Source: Clostridia bacterium
GTDB lineage: Bacteria > Bacillota > Clostridia > Lachnospirales > Lachnospiraceae
Assembly (NCBI GenBank): GCA_003249225.1
Contig: QKJQ01000042.1
Span: 1-50,125 of the forward strand
Direction: 5' to 3'
Length of the DNA stretch: 50,125 nt
A program made the translations under genes and the position numbers. Within the stretch, counting starts at the first letter, position 1. Every line of letters starts with the position of its first letter. The notes beneath the pieces were generated by a model. It was given only the letters and a program-made list of their open reading frames with translations. It had not been told where the DNA came from and ran no database searches. Of the stretch, positions 27,801 to 35,930 are shown piece after piece.

Positions 27801-28649
27801 ATCGGTTACGTAGATCAGTATCAGGGAGATAAAGAACTTCAGGTCATCAGTTATTCCTTCCCGGATGCTTCACCGTCAGTGACGGCACCCAAGGAGGTTA
27901 CGACAGCGGCTGCTTCTGATTATTCTGTCAATGGAGGAAGTCTGCTTAAAGTGACTGGAACAGTTACTCAGATCAATGAGAGCAGTTATGGAATCCAAAG
28001 TTTCTTATTAAAAGATGAAAGCGGAACTGCAGTACGTATCTTTATGGATGGATACATTGGAGCTTCGACCGGAACAGATCAGACTGCCTCCATAGTCAGC
28101 CTTGGCAATACGTTAAGTGCTGTTGGAATATCTTATCAGAATGCAGATGGCTCCTGCCTGCGTGTACGTGACCGGGCTGAAATTCTTCTTGTATCAGAAG
28201 CAGAGGAACCATCGGGTGAAGTGACACCGGTACCAACCGTTACGCCTGTTGTTACAGCAGCACCAACAACGGTACCAACAACAGCGCCGGAACCGACAGT
28301 AACACCGGAACCTGAAGTAACAGATGCGCCGGAACCGACAGCAGAACCGGAAGCAACGATAGCTCCGACACCGGGAGCCGGAACAGTAACAGATATTACA
28401 GACGATACGACACCGGAAGGTTCGGCATTTGATGATGGCAGTGCAACCAATACGCAGGAAGATGGAAATGGTTCCGGTGGAAGTGAAACAATAGAGGATG
28501 GCAATATTCCGCAGGGAGATGCACTTCCTCAGACCGGTACGGAAGAAGAGACCCTTTTCTTTGTTATTGGAACAGGCATTATGCTGATTGGATGCACTTT
28601 GTATCGTAAAAATCAGAAACAAAGTAAACGGCAGGAGAGCCAAAAGTAA
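21804..28649 (+). CDS. Giant LPQTG-anchored surface protein with OB-fold repeats and PHP phosphoesterase
   Basis: This 2281-aa cell-wall protein has a signal peptide (1-32). A beta-sandwich module (about 40-195) recurs at about 825-1040. OB-fold-like repeats of the YhcR nuclease type (FFVRGMVTFINNRNITIEDE and others) lie at about 235-410, 415-595, 625-820, 1930-2020 and 2030-2130. Chitobiase-like units (GATIYYSTDG) lie at about 1045-1205, then a PHP/CehA-like metallohydrolase (about 1208-1545) with HSHTNVSDG near 1219, TDHSN, NHPG and QDNHQG. A CARDB-like strand region and a glutamine-amidotransferase-like domain (about 1660-1925) follow. Pro/Thr/Glu linkers separate modules; the end is LPQTG, membrane helix and basic tail. 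Likely an extracellular phosphoesterase or nuclease; the substrate is inferred only. Confidence 0.9.
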   Translation: MKIARSYQKQAARFLVFLLTFCTLFGNGQTNLTVKAASSDSTIASWADPLKPTTDPVIVNDENTGATLQHNLGLEHLTTSTKYSYNYWKTNNEGYYQIHLSSLGYDNLTLDFSMKGSSTGPNKFIISYSTDGVSYSSVSGGVFAVTSSYTTNSYSLPEEAGNAADLYIRVTVASDATAINGSAVADTGSNYITSIYIKGNGEAPTTTPTTEPTAEPTTEPTEPTTEPTVTPAVGDVITSIADVKTAGAGTFFVRGMVTFINNRNITIEDETAGINLYFNSGAQTGINLGDVITVEGTYASYHGLVQLSGISSYDLYDLPLTEVSISDLLASPETYQARRVLIKNAIIGEINTSSTTTLTQGESSTVIYKSPSLDASITAGSAVDLIAIVGFYNSTQLRIVSASDVVTAGSAFTAGTGAKDTSSSIAAARAAGAGSSSTVTGMVTMIDGKSVYVEDDRAGIVLYFKSAPSDLALGDMITVTGDYTVYKGLVELQNVESYTKQSMPLTSTTIGAIISDEASFQSKRVQITGAVIGAITSTYTSLTQGTNTLNIYKVPALSGITEGDTVDVTAVVGYYDSNTPGSQFCVAQASDVVLSAVTPTAEPTPTADPEPTADPEPTTPAAIEDPVSDELFTTGISMLSDAYTATKGDTITVLGQLVYRYGNNDSMTTAILEDVISGEIVGLQVYDVLSAYEIGDVIKITGTVGEYGGVRQITGISSSELIADGKALIPAQQVSVTEVKNSIADYLSEYIVLSDMTLGTYVLSGNTIITDAGSNTLSLYKAASYPTGVTEGMTADVYGIASKYSSTVQLRVGSSASYVVGGLTTIDTSMILPVAVWAGTGNYGTATEIYADAYSDNDQQNTAAVLTARKTADGELVTPQMKTGSGDSTSYYLGGTGMMPGGYYQLALSSKLYGALTMSFQTRGSNTGPKSYQVSYSTDGVNFFTDVNVRTVIDYTNYATDPATPVSVDTTRTDGVFSYAVASKYHDITVTFPDAANLADTLYIRISVYTDPALGGNDSLNGGVIKGTGTNYITSIILSGSPAVSDSICGYVVTTPQSGEVMLSQALTMSSSTTGATLYYTINGGAVQTYDAANPPVLSVLPATVVTYAEKSGLTGSVKITSVYKQEQVSTVKASPNGGAVRIGSTVKLTCQTEGATIYYSTDGQVTWNEYTASMLLDTLPLSLSVKAVKDGYLPGETSTIEFTERENAQYNVYFGQIHSHTNVSDGIGTVDGALNYAKNEAEQIDFLAITDHSNLFDNDTSANLKDGSASTEWTTAKALASSYTDESFVALIGYEMTWSGGSPGHMNTFNTGGFLSRNMTGYTNGLAAALPNYYTALKTVPDSISMFNHPGTTFGDFEDFGYYDEEIDAQITLIEVGNGEGAVGSSLYFESYDYYTRALDKGWHLAPTNNQDNHQGKWGDANTARTVILADTLTEDSIYEAMRNRRVYATEDNNLSMWYQLNGADMGTILDETPEAVDIEVKLADPDLETATVEVIVFGGVSIETATITNGNGTVDFDLNPDYAYYYIRVTQADGDIAVSAPVWIDEVEAAGVSSVTTTTELPIKGEQVDITTTLFNNENTELAVSGIDFMVDGKIIHTATAADLGFASVATGKTQSYTFNYTYDGVGEMEVKAIVHATFEGSAREYQGTLSMTYVDEKLVTKVVIDGTHGNDYVAGYYGGNMGNFTALAAAEYVQVKVITDEITADILADCDFLIISAPAKKTGTSNGYSYVPTHFEDDFIALVKDYVDAGGDLLLCGIADYQDTADAQTSTEMNKLLAAIGATSKLNSDEAVDDENNGGSAYRLYVTTVNEESELMEGMVSGQEYSAYSGCTVLLDAEAMAAGSVQWLVKGFSTTYSIDSKTFGGNYTAIEKGNAVLLANEQLSSGSELYISGTVFVSDFEVKAELDNATDLQYANRTIALNLIDEIKREIPTSTIAQMRAGAMGEIFAIEGYVTAGTTLPETTFFDCIYVQDETGGTTVFPFAVSGIAIGTKIRIIGYVDQYQGDKELQVISYSFPDASPSVTAPKEVTTAAASDYSVNGGSLLKVTGTVTQINESSYGIQSFLLKDESGTAVRIFMDGYIGASTGTDQTASIVSLGNTLSAVGISYQNADGSCLRVRDRAEILLVSEAEEPSGEVTPVPTVTPVVTAAPTTVPTTAPEPTVTPEPEVTDAPEPTAEPEATIAPTPGAGTVTDITDDTTPEGSAFDDGSATNTQEDGNGSGGSETIEDGNIPQGDALPQTGTEEETLFFVIGTGIMLIGCTLYRKNQKQSKRQESQK

Positions 28650-28747
28650 ACATATTTTAACAGGATGCAGGTACCTTTATCCTAACAATACGCAGGTGAA
28701 AATGTAAGCAAAATGAAAGAAGAAGCTGACCTGTGAAACAATCCATT

Positions 28748-28796
28748 AGAACTGGCGCAAACACTGCAAAAATGCAGGAAATGCGCTGGTTCTTTT
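28748..28796 (+). terminator. Terminator of the PHP surface-protein gene
   Basis: AGAACTGGCGCA (28748-28759) pairs with TGCGCTGGTTCT (28782-28793) including two adjacent G-T pairs. An inner hairpin CTGCA/TGCAG lies between the arms, and Ts follow. It lies 100 nt after the stop codon. Confidence 0.65.
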
Positions 28797-28895
28797 GCGT
28801 TGAAACCAAAGAAAAGCGACAAAAAACAAAGATAAAAAAGATACAAGTCCTCGAATTGCAGGGGAAAAGAAAGATAATCTGTCACTTCTTATAAA

Positions 28896-28909
28896 TGAAA
28901 GCGCTTACA
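28896..28909 (+). promoter_or_regulatory. cre site (CcpA operator)
   Basis: TGAAAGCGCTTACA fits the Firmicute catabolite-responsive element consensus TGWAANCGNTNWCA at every fixed position. It lies about 135 nt upstream of the -35 box of the pectate-lyase gene. That is too far for simple promoter occlusion, so looping or control of an unseen upstream start is possible. Carbon-catabolite control fits a polysaccharide-degrading gene. Confidence 0.8.
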
Positions 28910-29043
28910 TAAAATAATCGGAAAAAAATTGTGCAAAACAATCATTTTAATGCATTTAATAATGCAATATTAGTAATTAAGCACAAATTCGAAACAAATA
29001 AAATGACAAATATTACAAAAAATGAAAAACAGAAATGTAAGAG

Positions 29044-29072
29044 TTTACACGTTATTTTTGCGATGCTATAAT
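29044..29072 (+). promoter_or_regulatory. Promoter of the PL9 surface-protein gene
   Basis: TTTACA (29044-29049) and TATAAT (29067-29072) have a 17-nt spacer and lie about 40 nt before the ATG. Confidence 0.85.
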
Positions 29073-29110
29073 TATTAATGAAACTTTTAAGTAATTGAAA
29101 GGAGATTGTT

Positions 29111-32100
29111 ATGCGGGGTAGAAAGCAAAAATATTTAGCGGTACTTTTGTGTTTCCTGTTAACTATTACACTGGGAACACCAGGGCTGACCTATGCAGAA
29201 GATGGGAGTATATCAAGTGGTTCCACAGGGGGATCTGCAGTATCAGGTTCAGCGATTTTAGCAACGAGCGGTTCTGTTTTAAGCACTGGGGGTGCGGCAG
29301 CAGTAAGCGGCTCTGTCATTACACCGGTTGAAACAACGTTGGAAAATGGAATGTTGTTCTATCAGCAGGAGGGAGCCAATGCCAATGCTTTGGTTGAGAC
29401 AAACCACATGGTAGTTGAAGAACTTTCAGCTTCGGAGGGGTTTGGCAGCAGCGGAATGGTTGATGTAGCCTTTGTGGTCATTCCGGTAAAGGTGAGTGGT
29501 AACTACAAGATTACGGCTGATGTGACAATTGATGAACACTATAATACGGGAACAACAGGCGGCTTGTTCTTAGGTGTGTATGACAGCTACGAGAAAGAAG
29601 CTGCCTATGCGGCAATGGCAGTCCGTGGAGATAATTCCATCAAAATGTACCGTCAGAAAGCATCGGGGACAAGTTATGGCGGAAGCGGAGATTCGGTTTA
29701 TACAGCAGGTGATACTGTGAAGCTTGAATTGTTCAAGACGACGAAATTCTATACGGAGTTAAATGATGCATCTTATAAGAATTCAAGCGATGTACCGGCA
29801 ACTCTGTTAAGTGATACACAAGATGTCTATATCGGTATTGCATTTAATGGTGTGAAAGCGACCATTGAGAATCTTCTGGTCACAAGCGAAGACGGAACGA
29901 CGGTTTATTATGATCAGGCATCGGTAACGGTATTGCCGAAAGGTCCGGTCGAAGTAACAGAAAGTCAGCAGCAGATCGGAAATTTACTTTATGTTGTCGG
30001 GCAGAGCGGTACAGCTGCGACGGTGGAGGCATCAGGAACGAGTATGACCATTGATGAAACATCAAGTAGCGGCGGTATTTCGGGAACAGGGATGGCAGGA
30101 GAAGCTTTTGTATATATCCCGGTTAAGGTGAGCGGTGAATACATTATTTCAGCTGACGTATCAATCCTCTCAAATTATAACACGGGTACGGGTGCCGGTG
30201 TATATGTGAGTGCATTTGACGGGTTTGGGCAGACCAGTGCCTTTGTATCCATGGCGGTTCGCGGAGACGGCTCCATCAAGATGTATCGTCAGAAGGCTTC
30301 CGGTACAGGGTATGGCGGAAGCGGTGATTCTGTCTATACAGCCGGCTCAACTGTGAATTTAAAGTTATATAAGACAAGCAAATTCTATACTGAGCTGGAC
30401 GGCAGCGCTTATAAGAATTCAAGTGATGTACCGGGCAGCTTATCCGGGAGTGATGAAGTATACGTCGGAATCATATTCCAGGGTGTGAAAGCAACGGTTA
30501 CGAATCTGCTTGTAACCAATTCAGACGGATCGGTGGTCTATTACGACCAGAATGATGTATCAGCTGTTCCGGGCGATGATACAACAAGAAAAGATTGGTC
30601 AGCAGTTACGTCACCGGTACTTGGAACCATCACACAAAGTGCAGGAGATATTATTGTACCGTTCACAATGGAAATCGGAGACGATGGTGCAGATAAAGTA
30701 AGCGTTACTATGAAGGACTCGGCAGGGAATGAAGTCAGTACCCAGCAGACGGCCTCTTCAGGTACATCAAGCTTTACTTTTACGGCAGAAGCCAGTGGCA
30801 GTTACTCGTTTACTGCAATGGCATGGCGCACAGAGGAAGAAACCGAGGCAAAGATCAGTGCTGCGGTAAGTTTTGATTATGTTCTTTTGCTTTCTGCACC
30901 GGTTGCCCGTGTGATATCGACAAAGTACGAAGACAGCGGAGCAACGATCAGTGCAATGAAAGTGATATGGGAACAGGTGGCAGAAGCCGACAGTTATGAC
31001 ATATTCCTTGGTTCGGATTACTACGGAAGCAAAACAGCAGCGGCAGGCGAAGACTACATGGTTGTTGAGTCACCGTCCTATGTTGTTGGGACATCGTATG
31101 ATTTTACCGTTGTAGCCGTCAGAGGAGCTGACAGCAGTTCAACAACAATCAGCGGAGTGTATCGCGATATGGAAGAAAGAGACTGGCAGTTTGCCACTTT
31201 TGGAGCATCGATAAGTTCAGCCTATGATATCTATAGCGGCAATGTTTTTGACGGTCTGACTTTGTCCAGTACGAATGGAAAAGGTAAATTTACTTCAGAT
31301 GGTTATGATGGTATTGCTTTCTATTATACAAAGGTAGATGCTACAAGTGAAAACTTCATATTGAATGCAAAAGTGACTGTTGATTCATGGACCTTGTCAA
31401 ACGGACAGGAAGGATTTGGACTTCTGGTACGTGACAGTATTGGTGCCGACGGAGACAGCGGCAACTATTACTACAGTAATTCAGTTGGAATTATCGCAAG
31501 TAAAGTTGAGTATTACTGGGATGATGTGAATAACTGTGTAACAGACGATTCGTCTATGAGCAAGATTACTATGAAAATCGGACTGGGCGCCAGAGTAATC
31601 ACAGGGATACAGGATACATTTTCTGCACCGGGAAGTGGTTCTTTATACGCAGGAATGGCAACACTTGATACATCAAGAGCTGTTGCAGGAGCAGGAGAAC
31701 ACAATCTTATAGGAAATGAGACCAGTGGAAATGTAAAGGAAGCCGGATCAACAACCGTATTCTACCTGACGCTTCAAAAATCCAACACAGGATATCATTG
31801 TATTTACAAAGATGCGGCTGGAAATGTGATAGCAGAAGAGATCATGTATGACCCGGATGAATTGCTTGTAATTGACCCGGATAATGTGTACGTTGGTTTT
31901 GCAGCAGCACGTAATTGTTCGATTTCTATATCTGATATTGAATTTACCACATCAGATCCTGCAACGGATCCGGCAGCACAGGAAAGACCGGTTACCTATG
32001 TAACTCCTTCTTACGAAGTGACTTCACCGGCAACAACGGGAACGAGTGATTATAATTTCGTATTCCGTGCGAATGCAGATGGTATTCTGACCGTCACATC

Positions 32101-33910
32101 ACCGGATGGAACAGAACTATTCTCGGATGTCCCGGTTACAGCTGGTGCTTATATCAGCCAGACGGACAGTCTGTTACCAGGCACCAGCACTTATTCGGTT
32201 ACGTTTACACCGAATGCATCTTATGTTCCTGGCGCCTATAGCAAGCTGTCGTCTTATGACAGTAAGACATTTTCTTTTACGGTAACATATAAAAAGTATG
32301 GCACAGCGGTGGGGACGATCTATGTGTCACCGGATGGAACGGCATACGGAACTGGCAGCAGCTATGCTCCTGTTGATATTTATACAGCCGTTGCCTATGC
32401 AGTGCCTGGACAGATCATTATCTTAAAAGCAGATACTTATGATTTAACGAAATCACTCTATATTGCAAGAGGAACTGACGGTACAGCGGCAAATGAGATT
32501 ATTATGGTTTCTGATCCATCCAGTACGGATCGTGCAATACTGGATTTTGGTAAAATCGCTTCCGGTATGCAGATCTGGGGTAATTACTGGCACTTTAAGG
32601 GATTTGATGTTACAAACAGTGCCAATGGGCAGAAAGGCATTCAATTGTCAGGCAGCAACTGTACTCTTGATGACATCAGAACCTATAATAACGGAAATAC
32701 AGGACTCCAGATCAGCGGTACTTCCACAGAACCATTTTCCATGTGGCCGTCGAATAACCTGATACTTAATTGTACCTCCTTTAATAATGCGGATGCGGGT
32801 TACGAAGATGCGGATGGTTTTGCTGCAAAGCTTACCTGTGGAGACGGTAACCGGTTCGTTGGATGCATTTCGTATAATAATGCAGATGACGGATGGGATC
32901 TGTTTGCAAAGGTTGCAACAGGACAGATCGGTAGTGTTACCATTGAAAGCTGTGTTGCCTTCAACAATGGATACCTGCTCGATGGAACCAATGCCGGCAA
33001 TGGTAACGGATTTAAACTGGGCGGAACAAGTATTTTGGGAAATCATGTATTGAGCAACTGTATTGCCTGGGGGAATAAAGCAAAGGGAATTGACAGCAAC
33101 AGTTGTCCGGATATTAATGTACTGCATTGCACTTCCTTTAACAATGGTTCGTACAATGTGGCATTGTATACAAATACCGCAGCGAATACAGCATTTACTG
33201 TACTTGGTGTATTATCATTCAGAACTGTGGGTACCGACATAAGCGAACAGCTTAAACCAGCAGGAACGCAGAGTGATGCAGACCTGAAAAGTGATTTGAA
33301 CTTTTACTGGCTGAACGGGTCTTCTGTAAATAAAAGCGGAGCGACTGCAGATGCAAGTTGGTTTAGCAGCCTTGCAACAGAAGGATTTATTCCGGGCAGA
33401 CTGTCTGACGGAACCATTGATATGAAGGGAATTTTGGAGATTACGAAAAATGCTCCGGCAGGAGTAGGAGGCGTTCTGTTTGAGACTGCTTCGCTCCCGA
33501 TTGAAATACCAAAAGAACCGGAACCAACGGCTGCACCGGCACCGATTGTGACTGCCTCACCGGAACCTACGGTAACCACAACACCGGAGGCAGAAATAAC
33601 ACCAATTCCGGAGGCAGAGGTTACGACTGCACCAGAACCCACACAGATTCCGGAAGAATTAATGGATACCGGAACTGAGCCAGTCCCTGGAGCACCGGCG
33701 GATACGCAGGATAGTCAGGCTGTTGATAATGAAGGAGCTTTGGATAATTCAACCGATGTTGATATTCCGGAAGATGAAACAGCAGAAAGCGGCGTGGACG
33801 CGCTTCCGCAGACCGGGGTGCTCCCATCTGAAGCATTTTATCTGACTGGAACACTGCTGGCAGGAGCAGGATATCTGATCCGAAAGAAAAAGAAACCTAT
33901 GGATGAATAA
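29111..33910 (+). CDS. LPQTG-anchored surface protein with PL9-like pectate lyase domain
   Basis: This 1599-aa protein has a signal peptide (1-30) and a Ser/Gly/Val-rich stretch. Two copies of a roughly 200-residue beta-rich module lie at about 77-277 and 287-484 (both with SIKMYRQKASGT and YGGSGDSVYTAG), then fibronectin-III-like regions (about 497-684), a lectin/concanavalin-like region (690-955) and an Ig-like region. A right-handed beta-helix domain (about 1066-1463) follows, whose motifs (ADGFAAKLTCGDGNRFVGC, DDGWDLFAK, GNGFKLGG, NCIAWGNKAKGID) fit polysaccharide lyase family 9. The C-terminus has a Pro/Thr/Glu linker, LPQTG (about 1565), membrane helix and KKKK tail. It probably cleaves polygalacturonate at the cell surface. 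Confidence 0.92.
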   Translation: MRGRKQKYLAVLLCFLLTITLGTPGLTYAEDGSISSGSTGGSAVSGSAILATSGSVLSTGGAAAVSGSVITPVETTLENGMLFYQQEGANANALVETNHMVVEELSASEGFGSSGMVDVAFVVIPVKVSGNYKITADVTIDEHYNTGTTGGLFLGVYDSYEKEAAYAAMAVRGDNSIKMYRQKASGTSYGGSGDSVYTAGDTVKLELFKTTKFYTELNDASYKNSSDVPATLLSDTQDVYIGIAFNGVKATIENLLVTSEDGTTVYYDQASVTVLPKGPVEVTESQQQIGNLLYVVGQSGTAATVEASGTSMTIDETSSSGGISGTGMAGEAFVYIPVKVSGEYIISADVSILSNYNTGTGAGVYVSAFDGFGQTSAFVSMAVRGDGSIKMYRQKASGTGYGGSGDSVYTAGSTVNLKLYKTSKFYTELDGSAYKNSSDVPGSLSGSDEVYVGIIFQGVKATVTNLLVTNSDGSVVYYDQNDVSAVPGDDTTRKDWSAVTSPVLGTITQSAGDIIVPFTMEIGDDGADKVSVTMKDSAGNEVSTQQTASSGTSSFTFTAEASGSYSFTAMAWRTEEETEAKISAAVSFDYVLLLSAPVARVISTKYEDSGATISAMKVIWEQVAEADSYDIFLGSDYYGSKTAAAGEDYMVVESPSYVVGTSYDFTVVAVRGADSSSTTISGVYRDMEERDWQFATFGASISSAYDIYSGNVFDGLTLSSTNGKGKFTSDGYDGIAFYYTKVDATSENFILNAKVTVDSWTLSNGQEGFGLLVRDSIGADGDSGNYYYSNSVGIIASKVEYYWDDVNNCVTDDSSMSKITMKIGLGARVITGIQDTFSAPGSGSLYAGMATLDTSRAVAGAGEHNLIGNETSGNVKEAGSTTVFYLTLQKSNTGYHCIYKDAAGNVIAEEIMYDPDELLVIDPDNVYVGFAAARNCSISISDIEFTTSDPATDPAAQERPVTYVTPSYEVTSPATTGTSDYNFVFRANADGILTVTSPDGTELFSDVPVTAGAYISQTDSLLPGTSTYSVTFTPNASYVPGAYSKLSSYDSKTFSFTVTYKKYGTAVGTIYVSPDGTAYGTGSSYAPVDIYTAVAYAVPGQIIILKADTYDLTKSLYIARGTDGTAANEIIMVSDPSSTDRAILDFGKIASGMQIWGNYWHFKGFDVTNSANGQKGIQLSGSNCTLDDIRTYNNGNTGLQISGTSTEPFSMWPSNNLILNCTSFNNADAGYEDADGFAAKLTCGDGNRFVGCISYNNADDGWDLFAKVATGQIGSVTIESCVAFNNGYLLDGTNAGNGNGFKLGGTSILGNHVLSNCIAWGNKAKGIDSNSCPDINVLHCTSFNNGSYNVALYTNTAANTAFTVLGVLSFRTVGTDISEQLKPAGTQSDADLKSDLNFYWLNGSSVNKSGATADASWFSSLATEGFIPGRLSDGTIDMKGILEITKNAPAGVGGVLFETASLPIEIPKEPEPTAAPAPIVTASPEPTVTTTPEAEITPIPEAEVTTAPEPTQIPEELMDTGTEPVPGAPADTQDSQAVDNEGALDNSTDVDIPEDETAESGVDALPQTGVLPSEAFYLTGTLLAGAGYLIRKKKKPMDE

Positions 33911-33930
33911 CCGAAATTGAAGCAGATAAT

Positions 33931-33973
33931 AAGATTCGCAGGAACTACGCTATTGTTTCTGCGAATCTTTTTA
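33931..33973 (+). terminator. Terminator of the PL9 gene
   Basis: AAGATTCGCAG (33931-33941) and CTGCGAATCTT (33959-33969) form a perfect 11-bp stem, followed by Ts, 20 nt after the stop codon. Confidence 0.9.
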
Positions 33974-34043
33974 TCCTTACAGGTTTACGCAAATGGTATA
34001 TTCCTGTATAATAAGTGTAAATTCAGGATGCAGGAGGTAATGT

Positions 34044-34775
34044 ATGTTTTGCAGTCAATGTGGTACACAGGTAGGACCAGCCGTGAATTTTTGTACACGG
34101 TGTGGAGCAAGAATCAATAACGAACCGGCAGCAAAAGGACAGCAGGTATATCAGCAGCCACAGCAAACTTATCAGCAGGCCCCACCGGCACAGCAGCCAG
34201 TCTATCAGCAGGCCCCACCGGCACAGCAGCCAGTCTATCAGCAGACCCCACCAGTACAGCAACAAGTCTATCAGCAGGCTGGCACTGTCAGTACTTTATG
34301 GGCAATTTCTGCATTTGAGAAGATATCTATGTTCAAGTCCGATCAATGCTATCTTATCTTTATGACAGATCGTATGGTTATCGATTATATGACAAAAGAA
34401 AGAGTAAAGTGGGAAAATGAAAAGCTGACAAATGAAGTGCGGCAGAGCGATATGGGATTTTTCAAAAAAAGTGCGGCGATGATGAGCTATTGGTCAAATT
34501 ATGCAAAGAAGTATTCAGGAATGACGCCGGAGCAGATCCTTGCCCTGAGCCCGCAGAATAAAGTTGTATGGAATGCTTCTGTTTCACAGTTCATTTTTCA
34601 CTGTTACTCACAGCAGATTGATGATGATTCAACGACTTCGTCGAGTGGCGGGACTTTTACAATTGTGCTTACCAATGGAGAAAAGCTGAAATTCTCACAC
34701 AAAGAAGTACATCATAAGACCAGCAAAGAGTTTCTGACGAATTATTTCGGCAATCGGTTAAAATACAGAAAATAA
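34044..34775 (+). CDS. Zinc-ribbon protein with Gln/Pro repeat linker
   Basis: This 243-aa protein starts with a zinc ribbon (CSQCGTQVGPAVNFCTRCG, residues 3-21). A linker of repeated QQAPPAQQPVY units (about 32-78) follows, then a globular C-terminal domain (about 85-243) with alternating strands and helices reminiscent of a PH-like fold (FTIVLTNGEKLKFSHKEV). No enzyme motif is seen. GGAGG precedes the ATG. It stands alone between two terminators or promoters. The linker DNA is a tandem repeat and may vary in copy number. Confidence 0.8.
   Translation: MFCSQCGTQVGPAVNFCTRCGARINNEPAAKGQQVYQQPQQTYQQAPPAQQPVYQQAPPAQQPVYQQTPPVQQQVYQQAGTVSTLWAISAFEKISMFKSDQCYLIFMTDRMVIDYMTKERVKWENEKLTNEVRQSDMGFFKKSAAMMSYWSNYAKKYSGMTPEQILALSPQNKVVWNASVSQFIFHCYSQQIDDDSTTSSSGGTFTIVLTNGEKLKFSHKEVHHKTSKEFLTNYFGNRLKYRK
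34170..34278 (+). repeat. 33-bp in-frame tandem repeat
   Basis: Two identical 33-bp units (34170-34202, 34203-34235) and a diverged third (34236-34268), plus the first 10 bases of a fourth, encode YQQAPPAQQPV-type units in the zinc-ribbon protein. The exact identity of two units suggests recent duplication. Confidence 0.9.
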
Positions 34776-34779
34776 TAAG

Positions 34780-34865
34780 TGAACCAATATATAAACAATA
34801 CATAAACCAATACATAAAAACCAATACGTAAAAACAATACGTTAACCAATGTGCAGACCAATAGA
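34780..34865. repeat. Degenerate short tandem array (CCAATACATAAA-like)
   Basis: About seven consecutive units of 11-14 bases share (C)CAATAC(A/G)TAAA: units begin at the CAAT of ACCAATATAT, ACAATACATA, ACCAATACAT, ACCAATACGT, ACAATACGTT, ACCAATGTGC and ACCAATAGAA. The array lies between the zinc-ribbon gene and the AEC transporter gene. No spacer-repeat structure of a CRISPR type is present; it may be a regulator-binding array or simple-sequence drift. Confidence 0.6.
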
Positions 34866-34926
34866 AAGCTTAACAGGTGCACTACGTAATAAGGGTAAAA
34901 GTGATAACAAGGAACAGGAGTAATCA

Positions 34927-35865
34927 ATGGACGGACTAAAGTTGGCATTTCAGGTAGTATTTCCCATGCTTGTCTTAATGGGAGTTGGATTTATCGTAAA
35001 ACGGTGGTTAAAACTGTCGGAAGAAAGCTTAAAGCAGATGAATAAGCTGGTGTTTAATTTATTCTTACCTGCTGTTGTATTTAAAAATATGTACCAGTCG
35101 GATTTTTCGACCGATTTTAACGGAAAACTGCTTTTCTACGGTGCGATCACAGTTCTGTCAATCTTTGTTGTGCTCTATATCATTGTACCGCGTTTTGTGA
35201 AAGAAAAACGTGATGCTTCTGTATTGATACAGGCGATGTTTCGGTCAAACAACGTTTTGTTCGGTATTACGATCATATATGCAGTCTTCGGACAGGCAGC
35301 AATGGGAATTACTTCTCTTATGGCAGGTATGTCCGTGTTCATCTATAGTGTTCTGGCGGTCTTCCTGTTCGAAAGCATGCGTGGACAGAAACTAAAGCCA
35401 GCTGTTGTGGCAAAAGGAATTGTTAAGAATCCGCTGATTATTGCCTCGGTAAGTGGGACGCTGCTTATGCTGACACCCATCAGGCTTCCTGATATGGCAC
35501 TGGGAATTCTTGATGATGTCGGTCAGATGGCAACACCGCTGGCATTACTGGTCCTTGGAGCGACATTTCAGTTGAACGGGTTCGTCCGCTATAAAAGTAA
35601 AGTTATTGTTGCGGCTATGACAAAGCTTGTGATTATCCCGGGGATTTTTATAACAGCAGCCATTTTGCTGGGATTTCGGGATACTGCTTTGCTGACGATC
35701 ATGACCTTGTTCGGAGCACCGACAGCCGTGTCCTCCTATCCAACAGCCGAAGCACTTGGTGGAAATGGCGAGCTGGCCGGACTCATGGTGGTGTTCACCT
35801 CGATCTGTTCCATGGTATCCATATTCTTGTGGATTCTGATGTTTGAATCGTTCGGTTTTATATAA
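34927..35865 (+). CDS. AEC-family (auxin efflux carrier) transporter
   Basis: This 312-aa membrane protein has about ten transmembrane segments in two repeats. The first repeat has FNLFLPAVVFKNM and the second the conserved PTAVSSYPTAEALGG, as in AEC-family permeases of malate or other organic acids. GGAACAGGAG lies before the ATG. A 16-bp terminator follows. The substrate cannot be assigned. Confidence 0.9.
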   Translation: MDGLKLAFQVVFPMLVLMGVGFIVKRWLKLSEESLKQMNKLVFNLFLPAVVFKNMYQSDFSTDFNGKLLFYGAITVLSIFVVLYIIVPRFVKEKRDASVLIQAMFRSNNVLFGITIIYAVFGQAAMGITSLMAGMSVFIYSVLAVFLFESMRGQKLKPAVVAKGIVKNPLIIASVSGTLLMLTPIRLPDMALGILDDVGQMATPLALLVLGATFQLNGFVRYKSKVIVAAMTKLVIIPGIFITAAILLGFRDTALLTIMTLFGAPTAVSSYPTAEALGGNGELAGLMVVFTSICSMVSIFLWILMFESFGFI

Positions 35866-35886
35866 AAAAGCAGACAGAAGGTAAGC

Positions 35887-35930
35887 AAAAGCATAACAAT
35901 ACACCCTGCGTATTGTTATGCTTTTTTCTT
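35887..35930 (+). terminator. Terminator of the AEC transporter gene
   Basis: AAAAGCATAACAATAC (35887-35902) is perfectly inverted at 35910-35925, with a 7-nt loop and a T-rich tail. It is one of the strongest hairpins in the window. Confidence 0.95.

Larger units (their letters stand above)
28650..29043. other. Intergenic region between the two giant surface-protein genes
   Basis: This region holds a terminator-like hairpin (28748-28796) and a cre site (28896-28909); the AT-rich remainder leads to the promoter at 29044. No convincing coding frame was seen. Confidence 0.6.

Noticed and set aside
34780..34865. CRISPR array
   Set aside because: The units are 11-14 bases, degenerate and contiguous, without unique spacers; no cas genes are near.
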